Source: Mycolicibacterium iranicum
GTDB lineage: Bacteria; Actinomycetota; Actinomycetes; Mycobacteriales; Mycobacteriaceae
Direction: 5' to 3'
Assembly (NCBI RefSeq): GCF_001650495.1
Contig: NZ_LWCS01000001.1
Location: 248,001 to 312,000, forward strand
DNA length: 64,000 nucleotides
Positions 47,458 to 57,313 of this stretch are shown here, piece by piece. A model generated the notes under the pieces. It saw only the letters and a list, made by a program, of their open reading frames with translations. It was not told the DNA's origin and ran no database searches. Positions within the stretch are counted from its first letter, which is position 1; each line of letters starts with the position of its first letter. The translations under genes and the position numbers were made by a program.

Positions 47458-48717
47458 CTATGCCAGGCCGGTCGAGGAGCGCCGTCGGCGGGAGATGGCG
47501 TCCACGCTGGCCGCGAGCAGCAGCACGCCACCGGTCACCAGGAAGTTGATGTACGACGACTGGTTCAGCAGGCCGAGTCCGTTGGCGATGGTCGCGACGA
47601 CCACGCCACCGATCACCGCGTCGAGCGCCCGGCCCTTGCCGCCGAACAAGCTGGTGCCGCCGATCACTGCCGCGCCGACCGCATACAACAGCACGTTGCC
47701 CGCGCCAGAGGACGCCGACACCTTGCCGGCGTAAGACGCCGCGATGATTCCGCTGAGTGCCGCAAGCGACGAACAGACGATGAACACCGATACGCGGATG
47801 CGGTCCACGTTGATCCCAGCGCGGCGGGCAGCTTCGGCATTTCCGCCGACCGCGTAGATGTGCCTGCCATACGACGTGCGCTTGAGCACCACCGTCAGCA
47901 CGATCAGCAGCACCAGGATCAGCGGCAGGACATAGGGAATACCGCTGATCTCCGCTCTGGCGTTGACACTCCGATTGACGCTGAGGATGTAGGTCACGCC
48001 CAGAACCACCGCCGCGACGGCCGCCACGCGAACGACGACGACACCCAGCGGCGAGTTCGCCAGGTTCAGTGTCTTCTTGCGCCGGTAGTTGTAGAACTCC
48101 AGAGCGGCGAACCCGAGGACGACGACGAGTGCGACCGCCCAGCCAACCGTGACGGGAAGGTTGCTGATCGTGAGACCACGGATGACGGGATCGTCCACAC
48201 GCACCGAACCGCCTTCGCCGATGAGCTTGAGCGTCACGCCCTGCAGACCGAGGAAGAACGCCAAAGTCACAACGAATGAAGGGATTCCAAGTTTTGCCCG
48301 CAACAGTCCGATCGCAAGGCCGATCACAGCGCCGATCGCGGTACCCGCGAGAATCGCCGCCCACCAGGGCCAGTCGAGATTGACGACGGTCAGCGCCATA
48401 GCGCAGGCCGATACACCACCGGCGACACCCGCCGACAAGTCGATGTCGCCGAGCAGCAGCACGAACACCAGTCCCATCGCCAGCACGCAGATCGAGCCGG
48501 CCTGGGTGATCAGGTTGGCCAGGTTCAACGCCGACAGGAAGCGGTCGTTGGCCAGGCCGAACACCACGAACAGCACGATGAGGCCCAGAACGGCCGGCAG
48601 CGAACCCATGTCACCGCCGCGCACCCGTTGGAGGTAACCGCGCACCGCGTCGCCGAACGTCTGATCAGCGTGAGTGTCTCCGGCAAAATCCGCATCGGCC
48701 AGTGTTTCGGAAGTCAT
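47458..48717 (-). CDS. xylH: Xylose ABC transporter permease XylH
   Basis: The 419-residue permease of the CUT2 (ribose/xylose) ABC family has about 10 membrane segments: GSLPAVLGLIVLFVVFGLAN, the conserved ILLLGDIDLSAG-like VFVLLLGDIDLSAGVAGGVSA, GAVIGLAIGLLRAKLGIPSFVVTL and the EAA-like YAVGGNAEAARRAGINVDRI loop. The length is typical of XylH (about 400), longer than RbsC. It is the last gene of the operon xylF-xylG-xylH; the gap to xylG is 11 bp. The neighbours xylA, xylB and a ROK repressor make xylose the likely substrate. Confidence 0.92.
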   Translation of the reverse strand: MTSETLADADFAGDTHADQTFGDAVRGYLQRVRGGDMGSLPAVLGLIVLFVVFGLANDRFLSALNLANLITQAGSICVLAMGLVFVLLLGDIDLSAGVAGGVSACAMALTVVNLDWPWWAAILAGTAIGAVIGLAIGLLRAKLGIPSFVVTLAFFLGLQGVTLKLIGEGGSVRVDDPVIRGLTISNLPVTVGWAVALVVVLGFAALEFYNYRRKKTLNLANSPLGVVVVRVAAVAAVVLGVTYILSVNRSVNARAEISGIPYVLPLILVLLIVLTVVLKRTSYGRHIYAVGGNAEAARRAGINVDRIRVSVFIVCSSLAALSGIIAASYAGKVSASSGAGNVLLYAVGAAVIGGTSLFGGKGRALDAVIGGVVVATIANGLGLLNQSSYINFLVTGGVLLLAASVDAISRRRRSSTGLA

Positions 48718-48728
48718 ATGTCCTCTGC

Positions 48729-49514
48729 TCACATCGACTCGGCGGCCTGCGCGGGCGCGAGGCCCATACTGCCGGAGCGCCCTGCGGTGATCAGTTCCAC
48801 CACCTGGCCGTGCGTGACGTCCGACGCCTTCACGTCGGCGGCCACCCGGCCGAGGTACAGCGCGCAGATCCGGTCTGCCACTTCGAAAACGTCGTTCATG
48901 TTGTGCGAGATCAACACCACCCCGAGCCCCTGCGCGGCAAGTCTGCGCACCAGGTCGATCACCTGCCGCGTCTGCGCGACTCCGAGCGCCGCGGTCGGCT
49001 CGTCGAGCAGGACCACTTTGGAGTTCCACAGCACCGACTTCGCGATCGCCACCGTCTGGCGCTGCCCACCCGACAGACTCGACACCGGCTGCCGCACGGA
49101 CTTCACCGTCCGCACCGACAGCGACGTCAACGCGTCACGGGCCATCGTCTCCATCCGAGCCTCGTCGAGCATCCCTCGGCTCGTGAGTTCACGGCCCAGG
49201 AACATGTTTTCGACGATGTCGAGGTTGTCGCACAGAGCAAGATCCTGATACACCACCTCGACCCCGAGCGCCGACACGTCGTTGGGGCTGCGCACCGTGA
49301 CCGGCTTACCCTCGAACAGATACGTGCCGGTGTCGATGGCATGAATCCCCGCGATCGCCTTGACCAGGGTCGACTTGCCCGCGCCGTTGTCTCCGACCAA
49401 TGCTGTGACCTGGCCGGGATAGACGCTGAAGTCGATGTCGTGCAGAACGTGGACGACACCGAAACTCTTGTTGACGCCCTTCAGCTCGAGAATGGGGGCG
49501 GCAGATCCGGTCAT
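48729..49514 (-). CDS. xylG: Xylose ABC transporter ATPase XylG (single domain)
   Basis: The 261-residue ATPase has Walker A GDNGAGKST, the signature LSGGQRQTVAIAKS, Walker B VVLLDEPTAALG and the switch histidine in LISHNM. Only one nucleotide-binding domain is present, while E. coli XylG has two in tandem (about 510 residues), so this protein must act as a homodimer. Single-domain ATPases occur in some actinobacterial sugar transporters. It is 6 bp downstream of xylF and 11 bp upstream of xylH, in the same operon. Confidence 0.9.
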   Translation of the reverse strand: MTGSAAPILELKGVNKSFGVVHVLHDIDFSVYPGQVTALVGDNGAGKSTLVKAIAGIHAIDTGTYLFEGKPVTVRSPNDVSALGVEVVYQDLALCDNLDIVENMFLGRELTSRGMLDEARMETMARDALTSLSVRTVKSVRQPVSSLSGGQRQTVAIAKSVLWNSKVVLLDEPTAALGVAQTRQVIDLVRRLAAQGLGVVLISHNMNDVFEVADRICALYLGRVAADVKASDVTHGQVVELITAGRSGSMGLAPAQAAESM

Positions 49515-49520
49515 CGGTGG

Positions 49521-50594
49521 TCAGGCTCCTGCGGCGGTGCACATCGCGGCGAACTGACCCGCGCACACCTCGTCCTTGGACTGTCCGCCGTCGTCGAAGA
49601 CGATGCCGATGTTGTCCTTGGTGATCGACTTCGGAGTCAGAAGCACCGACGGCACGTCACGACCGCCCGTGTCGTCGCGCGAGGTGCTCGTGGTCTTCGG
49701 CTCTTCACCGTTGGCCAGGGCGATCGCGACCTCGGCGAGCGCATTGGCCTCTTCGGTGGCCGACTTGTAGACCGTCATGCACTGCGTGCCGGCGAGTATG
49801 TTCTGCAGGCCCTCCACCGTCGCGTCCTGGCCGGTGACCGGGACCTGGCCCGCACGCTTGTTCTTCTCCAGGATGGAGATGACCGAACCCGCGAGGCCGT
49901 CGTTGGCGGCGTACACCCCGTCGACGCGTCCGTCGGCCGCGGTGTACATCTGCTCGAAGATCGTCACGGCCTTGTCGTTGTCCCAGTCCGGCACCGCCTG
50001 CTCGCCGACGATGGTGATCGACGGCGTCTTGTCGACCACCGAGTGCGCGCCGGCACTGAACAGCGTCGCGTTGTTGTCGGTCGGAGATCCGTTGAGGAAC
50101 ACGACATTCGAGGGCCTGCCGCCGAGGCAGTCGACCAGTCCCTGCCCCTGGAGTTCACCGACGACATTGTTGTCGAACGAGACGTACACATCGGCTGACC
50201 CACCCAGGGTGAGGCGGTCGTAATCGATGGTTTTCACGCCCTGGGCGGCAGCCTTCTCCTGGATCGAGGCGCCGCTGTCGGAGTCGAGGTTGACGATGGC
50301 CAGCACGGTGACGCCGTCGGCGATCATGCCGTCGGCGATGGTGGCCATGGTGTCGGCCGATCCTTCGGCGTTCTGGATCGTGTACTCCACACCGGCCTCT
50401 TGGAACGCGGCTTCCAGCGCGGGCCGGTCCTTGGTTTCCCATCGGACCGAGGATTTCGTGTCCGGCAGGATCACACCGACCTTGCCGCCGCCTCCGCCTT
50501 CGGCCGACTGCGAATCCGAACTGGAGCCGCACGCCGTCAGTGTCATGCTGACGCCGACGACGGCGGTGACGAGCAGGGTGCTGGTTCGCTTCAC
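49521..50594 (-). CDS. xylF: Xylose-binding lipoprotein XylF
   Basis: The 357-residue periplasmic-binding protein-like lipoprotein has the signal MKRTSTLLVTAVVGVSMTLTAC with lipobox LTAC, then a glycine-rich linker (EGGGGGK) and the PBP type I fold: VGVILPDTKSSVRWETKDRP, NAEGSADTMATIADGMIADGV, DSGASIQEKAAAQGVKTIDYDRL and VYAANDGLAGSVISILEKN. This matches the xylose-binding XylF family. It is the first gene of the transport operon, with its own promoter region after xylA where a matching operator lies (50622-50646). Confidence 0.93.
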   Translation of the reverse strand: MKRTSTLLVTAVVGVSMTLTACGSSSDSQSAEGGGGGKVGVILPDTKSSVRWETKDRPALEAAFQEAGVEYTIQNAEGSADTMATIADGMIADGVTVLAIVNLDSDSGASIQEKAAAQGVKTIDYDRLTLGGSADVYVSFDNNVVGELQGQGLVDCLGGRPSNVVFLNGSPTDNNATLFSAGAHSVVDKTPSITIVGEQAVPDWDNDKAVTIFEQMYTAADGRVDGVYAANDGLAGSVISILEKNKRAGQVPVTGQDATVEGLQNILAGTQCMTVYKSATEEANALAEVAIALANGEEPKTTSTSRDDTGGRDVPSVLLTPKSITKDNIGIVFDDGGQSKDEVCAGQFAAMCTAAGA

Positions 50595-50621
50595 GAAATT
50601 CCTCCGAACGGGTCGTGGCGC

Positions 50622-50646
50622 ATTTTGTTGTCTGATATCACATATA
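50622..50646. promoter_or_regulatory. Putative XylR operator upstream of xylF
   Basis: The site shares TTTTGTT-N-TCTG and ACATA at identical spacing with the site between xylA and xylR (16 of 25 positions identical). It lies between the end of xylA and the start of xylF, so the ROK regulator could control the transport genes separately. Confidence 0.55.
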
Positions 50647-50700
50647 GCGTGATCTGGGTCACGCCGTAGCTCGAATGGCCGTTTCCCGACCCGGCGCGTC

Positions 50701-51939
50701 TCACCGTGCGCCCATCAGGTGCTCGATGGCCAGCTGATTGAGAGTCACGAAGCCGCAACCCTTTCCGCCGAAGTAGGCGTCGGTGTCGAAGTCTTCGTAG
50801 GCCGAGCGGTCGGAGAGCAGATCGGCGTACGTCTCGCCGTCGTTCAGCGTCGGCGTGCGCAGCTCGGCGACCTTGGCGGCGGCCATCGCCTCCTGGACGG
50901 CCGGGTCGGCCCGGAACGCGGCCGCGCGCCGGCGCAGCAGCAGGTACATCCGCATGTTGGCCGCCGCCGACGCCCAGACGCCGTCCACGTCCTCGGTGCG
51001 GCTGGGCTTGTAGTCGAAGTGCCGCGGCCCGTCGTAGGCGGGCCCACCCTCCGGTCCGCCGTTCTCCAGCAGATCGACCAGAGCGAACGCGTTGGCCAGG
51101 TCGCCATGGCCGAACACCAGATCCTGGTCGAACTTGATCCCTCGCTGTCCGTTCAGGTCGATGTGGAACAGCTTGCCGCTGTAGAGCGCCTGCGCGATGC
51201 CGTGCACGAAGTTCAGCCCGGCCATCTGCTCATGGCCGGTCTCGGGATTGACGCCGACCATCTCGGGATGGGCCAGGGTGTCGATGAACGCCAGCGCGTG
51301 CCCGACGGTCGGCAGCAGGATGTCGCCCCGCGGCTCGTTCGGTTTGGGCTCGATCGCGAACCTCAGGCCGCTGCCCTGATCGACGACGTACTGGCACAAC
51401 AGGTCCAGTGCCTCGCGGTAACGGTCGAGTGCCGCACGCACATCCTTGGCCGAGTCGTACTCGCTGCCCTCGCGGCCGCCCCACATGACAAATGTCTGCG
51501 CGCCCAGTTCCGCGGCGAGGTCCAGGTTGCGCAGCACCTTGCGCAGTGCGTACCGGCGCACCGAGCGGTCGTTGCTGGTGAACCCCCCGTCCTTGAAAAC
51601 AGGCTGGGTGAACAGGTTCGTGGTGACCATCGGCACGACGAGTCCGGACCGACTGAGCGCGGAGCTGAAGCGGTCGATCGCGTGCCTGCGCTCGGCGTCG
51701 GAGCTGCCGAACGCAAACAGGTCGTCGTCGTGGAACGTCACGCCGTACGCGCCGAGTTCGGCGAGCCGTTCAACCGCTTCCACCGGATCCAGCGCGGGCC
51801 GGGTGGCCACCCCGAACGGATCGACGCCGGGCCAGCCGACCGTCCAGAGTCCGAACGAGAACTTGTCGGACGGACGCGGCGTCAGAGGATCCGGGGTCAG
51901 ATCGTCCGCTGCGGTGACAGCGGAGTCCAGGACGGTCAT
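50701..51939 (-). CDS. xylA: Xylose isomerase
   Basis: The 412-residue enzyme interconverts xylose and xylulose. The actinobacterial XylA motifs are present: [15 protein letters not shown], the catalytic histidine in [21 protein letters not shown], metal-binding glutamate in [40 protein letters not shown], and metal-ligand residues in [24 protein letters not shown] long N-terminal extension of about 20 residues precedes the family core. It is divergent from xylR, with the operator 51999-52023 between them, and upstream of xylF on the same strand. Confidence 0.95.
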   Translation of the reverse strand: MTVLDSAVTAADDLTPDPLTPRPSDKFSFGLWTVGWPGVDPFGVATRPALDPVEAVERLAELGAYGVTFHDDDLFAFGSSDAERRHAIDRFSSALSRSGLVVPMVTTNLFTQPVFKDGGFTSNDRSVRRYALRKVLRNLDLAAELGAQTFVMWGGREGSEYDSAKDVRAALDRYREALDLLCQYVVDQGSGLRFAIEPKPNEPRGDILLPTVGHALAFIDTLAHPEMVGVNPETGHEQMAGLNFVHGIAQALYSGKLFHIDLNGQRGIKFDQDLVFGHGDLANAFALVDLLENGGPEGGPAYDGPRHFDYKPSRTEDVDGVWASAAANMRMYLLLRRRAAAFRADPAVQEAMAAAKVAELRTPTLNDGETYADLLSDRSAYEDFDTDAYFGGKGCGFVTLNQLAIEHLMGAR

Positions 51940-51998
51940 CGGGTGCTCCCTCGGGAATCATGGCTGCCGGAAAAGCGCGCCACAGTCGGAGAAATATG

Positions 51999-52023
51999 CT
52001 TTTGTTCTCTGTGCGAACATAAG
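51999..52023. promoter_or_regulatory. Putative XylR operator between xylA and xylR
   Basis: The imperfect palindrome has arms CTTTTGTTC and GAACATAAG separated by seven bases, with one mismatch between the arms. It lies in the divergent region xylA/xylR, 60 bp before xylA and 41 bp before xylR, fitting an operator for the ROK repressor. Sequence shared with the xylF site. Confidence 0.65.
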
Positions 52024-52064
52024 ATGTGGCCTGCGACACTGTCAAGGCCGAATCGAGAGACAGG

Positions 52065-53258
52065 ATGCCGGTGAAACCGACCGAGGAGCGCCCAGCTGCG
52101 CGCCGAGCGCTGCGGGTCGGCACCAGCACCGACGACGTCCGGCGGCGGAACCTCTCCAGCGTGCTGACACTGGTCCACCGACATCGCGCAGTGAGCCGCG
52201 CCGAGCTCACCCGGCACACCGGCCTGTCACGTTCCACCACAAAGGATCTCGTCGAGGAACTCGTCGCCCGGGGTTTGGTCGAGGAATCGCCTGCGCCGTC
52301 GGTGTCGCAGGTCGGGCGGCCGAGCCCGATCGTACGGCCCAGCAACCGGGTACTGGCGATTGCCGTCACACCCGAGGTCGACGCGGTGACCGTCGGTGTC
52401 GTCTCGCTCGGCGGCGCAGTGCTCGATGTCATCCGGCAGCCGACCGACCGGATCCCCACGCCCGCGGAGACGGTCACCATCGCCGCCGAGGCGATCGCCG
52501 ACATCGGCCGGACCTTGAGCGACGAACAGGTGGTGACGGCCGTCGGCATCGCGGTCCCCGGTCTCGTGCACGCACCCGAGTCGGTCGTGCAGCTCGCACC
52601 GAACCTCGCCTGGCACTACGTCAAGATCGGCGAGATGCTCAGCACTGCAACAGGATTCCCGGTGTATGCAGCCAACGATGCCAACGCGGGAGCGATCGCC
52701 GAGCACCTGTTCGGCAAGCACCAGAACGCCGACCACCTGATCTACGTCAACGGGGGGCCCAGCGGCATCGGCGCCGGCTTCGTCGTCGCGGGCGGTCTGC
52801 TCGAAGGCGTCGCGGGCTACGCGGGCGAACTCGGCCACACCTACGTCGGTGGCGTCGAGCAGTGCCACTGCGGCAGCATCGGGTGCCTGGAGACCGAGGT
52901 CACCCAGGCGCCCCTGGTGCGGCTGCTCGCCGGACTGGACGGCGACACGGGTGCCGATCCGTTCGCCCACACTCATGCCGAGCGCGACGTGTTGAACCGA
53001 CAGGCAAAGTGTTTGGCGATCGCGCTGGGCAATGCGATCAACATGCTCAACCCCCGCCTGATCGTGCTCGGCGGATTCCTGCGGGTGTTCCCGGCATATG
53101 CCGCTTCGGCCCTGCACGAAGAGCTCACACGGCGCAGCATGGGCGCGCCGCGCGACCTCGTCCGCGTCGTGCCCGCCACCCTCGGCGCGGACACGTTGGT
53201 CATCGGCGCAGCCGAACTGGCTTTCGCTCCCGTACTGCTCGATCCGGGAAGGTACTGA
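52065..53258 (+). CDS. xylR: ROK-family xylose repressor XylR
   Basis: The 397-residue ROK regulator has an N-terminal winged helix-turn-helix ([32 protein letters not shown]) and a ROK sugar-binding domain with [10 protein letters not shown], the [14 protein letters not shown] region, [17 protein letters not shown] and the zinc-binding signature [10 protein letters not shown]. It is predicted to bind xylose (or a derivative) and release DNA. It is divergent from xylA and 14 bp upstream of xylB, so both may be one operon. ATG at 52065 is chosen; a frame extension upstream of 39 bp crosses the operator and is less likely. Confidence 0.9.
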   Translation: MPVKPTEERPAARRALRVGTSTDDVRRRNLSSVLTLVHRHRAVSRAELTRHTGLSRSTTKDLVEELVARGLVEESPAPSVSQVGRPSPIVRPSNRVLAIAVTPEVDAVTVGVVSLGGAVLDVIRQPTDRIPTPAETVTIAAEAIADIGRTLSDEQVVTAVGIAVPGLVHAPESVVQLAPNLAWHYVKIGEMLSTATGFPVYAANDANAGAIAEHLFGKHQNADHLIYVNGGPSGIGAGFVVAGGLLEGVAGYAGELGHTYVGGVEQCHCGSIGCLETEVTQAPLVRLLAGLDGDTGADPFAHTHAERDVLNRQAKCLAIALGNAINMLNPRLIVLGGFLRVFPAYAASALHEELTRRSMGAPRDLVRVVPATLGADTLVIGAAELAFAPVLLDPGRY

Positions 53259-53272
53259 GAAAGGTCTTGAGA

Positions 53273-54667
53273 ATGGCACTCGTGGCGGGTATCGATTCAT
53301 CGACCCAGTCGTGCAAGGTCCAGATCTGCGATGCGGACACCGGGAAGGTGGTGCGCTCGGCGAGCACGCCACATCCAGACGGCACAGAGATCGACCCCCG
53401 GCATTGGTGGGACGCTCTGGAGCGCACCGTCGAATCGGCCGGTGGATTCGACGACGTGTCCGCCGTGTCGGTGGGCGCACAGCAGCACGGCATGGTGTGC
53501 CTCGACTCCGCAGGCGAGGTCGTTCGAAATGCGCTGCTGTGGAACGACACCCGCTCAGACGGTGCCGCCGAGCAGCTGATCGGGGAACTCGGTGGATCCG
53601 CCGAGTGGGCTCGTCGCACCGGCGTTGTCCCTGTCGCGGCGATAACCGCCACCAAGTTGCGCTGGCTCGCCGACAACGAACCGGAGCACGCCGATGCGAC
53701 CGCCGCGGTCTGCCTGCCCCACGACTGGCTGACGTGGCGTCTGCTGGGCTCCGCCGACATCGCCGACCTCTGCACCGACCGCAGCGACGCCAGCGGCACC
53801 GGCTACTTCGCCGCCGAAGGCAACAGCTACCAGAGCGATCTGCTCGAACTCGCCTTCCGCGGTCGTCGTCCCGCACTACCGCGCGTGCTCGGCCCGAACG
53901 AGCCGGCCGGCACGACATCACATGGCGTTCTCCTTGGTCCCGGGGCCGGTGACAACGCAGCCGCGGCGCTCGGGCTGTCCGCCGGACGCGGCGACTGTGT
54001 CGTGTCGCTGGGAACCTCGGGAGTGGTCAGCGCCGTGGGCGACGCGGCCGCCCACGACCCGGAAGGGATCGTCGCCGGCTTCGCCGACGCCACCGGACGC
54101 CAGTTGCCGTTGGTGTGCACTCTCAACGGGGCACCCGTCCTCGCGGCGGTCGCCGCGATGCTTCAGGTGGGCTTCGACGAGTTCGACGAGCTCGCGCTGT
54201 CGTCAGCCGCGGGCGCCGAAGGCCTCGTCCTGGTGCCGTACCTCGAGGGCGAGAGATCGCCCAATCTGCCGCATGCGGCGGGCGCACTTCACGGTGTGAC
54301 CACGCGGAACCTCAACGCCGCCAACATCGCCCGCGCAGCGGTCGAGGGCCTGTTGAGTTCGATGGCCTACTGCATCGACAAGATCAGTGAGCAGGGCGTA
54401 GAGGCCGACCGCATCATCCTCATCGGCGGCGGGGCGCGCTCGGTGGCGGTGCGGCGAATCGCCCCCGCGGTCTTCGGCAGAGCAGTGGATGTGCCACCAC
54501 CCGCCGAACACGTCGCCCTCGGCGCGGCGCGACAGGCGGCATGGGTGCTCTCCGGCGATGCGTCGGCCCCGGACTGGTCAGCGGACTCCGCTGTGCGGTA
54601 CGAAGCCGACGCGACCCCACAGGTACTCGAGCAGTACCGTGCGGCCGAGGATCTGACGCTGCGCTGA
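53273..54667 (+). CDS. xylB: Xylulokinase
   Basis: The 464-residue FGGY-family kinase phosphorylates xylulose to xylulose-5-phosphate, which feeds the pentose phosphate pathway. The N-terminal [13 protein letters not shown] is the phosphate-binding DxGxS/T loop, [12 protein letters not shown] follows, and [25 protein letters not shown] and [28 protein letters not shown] are C-terminal ATP-binding parts. The start ATG at 53273 follows GAGAAAGGT at a usable distance. Its 3' end is one base from the converging acetoacetyl-CoA synthetase gene. Confidence 0.94.
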   Translation: MALVAGIDSSTQSCKVQICDADTGKVVRSASTPHPDGTEIDPRHWWDALERTVESAGGFDDVSAVSVGAQQHGMVCLDSAGEVVRNALLWNDTRSDGAAEQLIGELGGSAEWARRTGVVPVAAITATKLRWLADNEPEHADATAAVCLPHDWLTWRLLGSADIADLCTDRSDASGTGYFAAEGNSYQSDLLELAFRGRRPALPRVLGPNEPAGTTSHGVLLGPGAGDNAAAALGLSAGRGDCVVSLGTSGVVSAVGDAAAHDPEGIVAGFADATGRQLPLVCTLNGAPVLAAVAAMLQVGFDEFDELALSSAAGAEGLVLVPYLEGERSPNLPHAAGALHGVTTRNLNAANIARAAVEGLLSSMAYCIDKISEQGVEADRIILIGGGARSVAVRRIAPAVFGRAVDVPPPAEHVALGAARQAAWVLSGDASAPDWSADSAVRYEADATPQVLEQYRAAEDLTLR

Positions 54668-54668
54668 G

Positions 54669-56570
54669 TCAGGTGCGCCGCTGCGCGACGTACCAGTCCA
54701 GCAACGCCGGGTCGTCGACAGCGCTGCGTTCCACCACCTTTGTCGGATCTCCGCCCTGGAACAGCTTCTTGACCGGCACCTCCAGCTTCTTGCCGGTGCG
54801 GGTGTGGGGAACCCCTGGGGCGACGATGATCTCGTCTGGAACGTGTCGGGGCGAGACTCCGGTGCGCACGGCGTCATTGATCTTCTCGCGCAGCACATCG
54901 GTGAGTTCGACGCCCTCCTCGAGCACGACGAACAGCGGCATCCAGTAGTCACCGTCGGGCTGCTCGGCACCGATCACCAACGCCTCGATCACCTCGGGCA
55001 GGCTCTCGACGGCCTGGTAGATGTCGGCGCTGCCCATCCGAATGCCATGCCGGTTGAGAGTCGAGTCCGAGCGGCCGTGCACGATGACGCTGCCATGGTC
55101 GGTGAGGGTGATCCAGTCGCCGTGGCGCCAAACACCGGGAAACATCTCGAAATATGCTCCACGGTAACGACGTCCGTCGTCATCGCGCCAGAAGCCGATC
55201 GGCATCGACGGCATCGGTCGGGTGATGACCAGCTCGCCGACCTCACCACGCACCGGATGACCCGCCTCGTCCCACGCGTCGAGCGCCACACCGAGGAACG
55301 GGGCGGACAGTTCGCCCGGCCACACCGGCACCGTACGCACTCCGCCCATGAACGCCGACACCACATCGGTGCCTCCGCTGATCGACGCGACCTGGACGCC
55401 GACATGATCGGCGAGCCACTCCGACGTGGTCGCCGGCAGCGACGACCCGGTGATACCCACGGTGCGCAACGCCGAAAGGTCATGTGTACTCGCCGGTTCC
55501 GCACCGGCCTTCATACACCCCAGGACGTAACCGGGGCTGGTACCCAGAACGGTGGCGCGAACCCGTGCGGCGATACCCCACAACGCATCCGGACTAACCG
55601 CCGACGGGCTCCCGTCGTAGCACACGATGGTCGCCCCGACCAGGAGCCCGGCGACCTGGAAATTCCACATCATCCAGCTGGGGCTGGTGAACCAGAAGAA
55701 GGTGTCATCGCGACCCATATCTGACTGCAGCGCAACGGCTTTGAGGTGCTCGACCACGACACCGCCGTGGCCGTGCATGATGCCCTTGGGTAAGCCTGTG
55801 GTCCCCGACGAGAACAAGATCCACAGTGGGTGCTCGAACGGCACCGCGACGCCGCGCAGCGCCGCGTCGCTGCTGTCGGCGAGATCGCCGACAGCGAACA
55901 CTGCCGTCAGCGTGGGAAGTCCGTCACGTAGCGCGGCCACATCGTCGCGCTTGTCGCGATACTTTCCGCCGAACACGTAGCCGTCCGCTGCCACCAGCAC
56001 TTTCGGTTCCAACTGGCCAAGACGGTCCAGCGCGGCTCTGGCCGAATAGTCCTGGCCGCATGCGCTCCACACCGCGCCAAGGCTGGCTGTCGCGAGGAAG
56101 GCGATGACCGCCTCGGGGTTGTTCGGCAGGTAGCCCACGACCCGGTCACCGGGCTGCACACCTGCGGCTCGGAGTTTGTCCGCGAACGCCGCCGAGCGGC
56201 CGAGCAGCTCGTCCCACGAGACCTCTCGATCGGGTGCATCCTCGCTGACGTAGATGATCGCCGGGCGATCGGTGCGCGCATGGCGCGTCACCTGATCGAC
56301 ATAGTTCAGTGTCGTGCCGGGAAACCAATGGGCCCCAGGCATTTCGGCGTCTTCGAGCACGCTCTCGGCACGGTTCCCCAGGTCGAAGTAGTCCCACAGG
56401 GCCGACCAGAACCCTTCGATGTCGTCCACTGACCACTGCCAGAGCGTGTGGTAATCCGGAAACGGAATGCCGGTGCGCTGTGCGACGAAGCGGGCGAAGT
56501 CGGTGACGATCGCGCCGTCGATGTCCTGCTCGGTGGGAGTCCACTGCGGCGTGGCCGCCGCTGCCGTCAT
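54669..56570 (-). CDS. acsA: Acetoacetyl-CoA synthetase
   Basis: The 633-residue ANL-family ligase is acetoacetate--CoA ligase. Motifs: the P-loop ILFSSGTTGLPKGIMHGHGG, the PSWMMWNFQVAGLL segment characteristic of acetoacetyl-CoA synthetase, GDWITLTDHGSVIVHGRSDSTLNRHGIRMGSADIYQAVESLPEV with the A8 hinge, and HTRTGKKLEVPVKKLF with the catalytic lysine. It forms an operon (transporter, dehydrogenase, ligase) with ATGA overlaps, with the ligase last. It converts acetoacetate from 3-hydroxybutyrate oxidation to acetoacetyl-CoA for thiolysis. The symbol is generic; an aacS name is equally used. Confidence 0.92.
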   Translation of the reverse strand: MTAAAATPQWTPTEQDIDGAIVTDFARFVAQRTGIPFPDYHTLWQWSVDDIEGFWSALWDYFDLGNRAESVLEDAEMPGAHWFPGTTLNYVDQVTRHARTDRPAIIYVSEDAPDREVSWDELLGRSAAFADKLRAAGVQPGDRVVGYLPNNPEAVIAFLATASLGAVWSACGQDYSARAALDRLGQLEPKVLVAADGYVFGGKYRDKRDDVAALRDGLPTLTAVFAVGDLADSSDAALRGVAVPFEHPLWILFSSGTTGLPKGIMHGHGGVVVEHLKAVALQSDMGRDDTFFWFTSPSWMMWNFQVAGLLVGATIVCYDGSPSAVSPDALWGIAARVRATVLGTSPGYVLGCMKAGAEPASTHDLSALRTVGITGSSLPATTSEWLADHVGVQVASISGGTDVVSAFMGGVRTVPVWPGELSAPFLGVALDAWDEAGHPVRGEVGELVITRPMPSMPIGFWRDDDGRRYRGAYFEMFPGVWRHGDWITLTDHGSVIVHGRSDSTLNRHGIRMGSADIYQAVESLPEVIEALVIGAEQPDGDYWMPLFVVLEEGVELTDVLREKINDAVRTGVSPRHVPDEIIVAPGVPHTRTGKKLEVPVKKLFQGGDPTKVVERSAVDDPALLDWYVAQRRT

Positions 56571-57313
56571 CGAGCGCTCCATCCGCCGTCCATGGTGTAC
56601 GACGCACCCGTGACCATGCCCGCGGCGGGCGATGCCAGCCAGGTGACCAACGAGCCCACCTCGTCCGGCTCGACGAGACGCTTCACCGCGCTCTCCTTGA
56701 GCAGGATGTCCGACACCACTTGGTCTTCAGGGATGTCGTGCGTTCTGGCCTGGTCGGCAATCTGCTTGGTCACCAGCGGGGTGCGGACATAGCCGGGGTT
56801 GATGCAGTTGCTGGTGACCCCGTGCGGTCCTCCTTCGAGCGCGGTGACCTTCGACAGTCCCTCCATCGCGTGTTTGGCGGTGACGTAGGCGACCTTGTAG
56901 GGCGAAGCGCGCAGCCCGTGGATCGAGGAGATGTTGATGACGCGCCCGAACTCGTTGCGATACATGTGCGGGAGCGCAGCCCGAATCAGCAGAAACGGTG
57001 CCTCGACCATCAGCGCCAGCATGGACCGGAACTTCTCCGGCGGGAACTCGGCGATCTCGCTGATGCTCTGCACCCCGGCATTGTTGACCAGGATGTCGGT
57101 CTCCAACGCCAGCGATTCCAGCGCCTCGACATCGAGCAGGTCGAGCGTCCAGGAGGATCCGCCGATCTCCTGAGCCACGGATTTTGCTCCGACGCCGTCG
57201 ATATCGGCGACGGTGACCGTGACGCCGGCGGCAGCCAGCGATCGTGCGCACGCCGCGCCGATTCCGCTCGCACCCCCGGTCACCAAGGCGGTGCGGCCGT
57301 CGAGATCGGTCAT
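56567..57313 (-). CDS. bdhA: 3-hydroxybutyrate dehydrogenase
   Basis: The 248-residue classical SDR has VTGGASGIGAACARSLAAAG, LVNNAGVQSISEIAEFPPEKF, INISSIHGLRASPYKVAYVTAKHAMEGLSKV with Ser and Tyr-x3-Lys, and the C-terminal TGASYTMDGGWSAR. The NAGVQ and IHGLxASPxKxAYVxAKHG motifs are typical of 3-hydroxybutyrate dehydrogenases, which use NAD to form acetoacetate. Coupled to the acetoacetyl-CoA synthetase gene (ATGA) and to the transporter, it makes a catabolic unit for ketone bodies or polyhydroxybutyrate monomers. ATG at 57313. Confidence 0.92.
   Translation of the reverse strand: MTDLDGRTALVTGGASGIGAACARSLAAAGVTVTVADIDGVGAKSVAQEIGGSSWTLDLLDVEALESLALETDILVNNAGVQSISEIAEFPPEKFRSMLALMVEAPFLLIRAALPHMYRNEFGRVINISSIHGLRASPYKVAYVTAKHAMEGLSKVTALEGGPHGVTSNCINPGYVRTPLVTKQIADQARTHDIPEDQVVSDILLKESAVKRLVEPDEVGSLVTWLASPAAGMVTGASYTMDGGWSAR

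Noticed and set aside
51446..53272. Very long plus-strand open frame before the xylB start
   Set aside because: It runs antisense to xylA and out of frame through xylR; it has no ribosome site and no family pattern before [11 protein letters not shown] at 53273. It is a codon-bias shadow of high-GC DNA.
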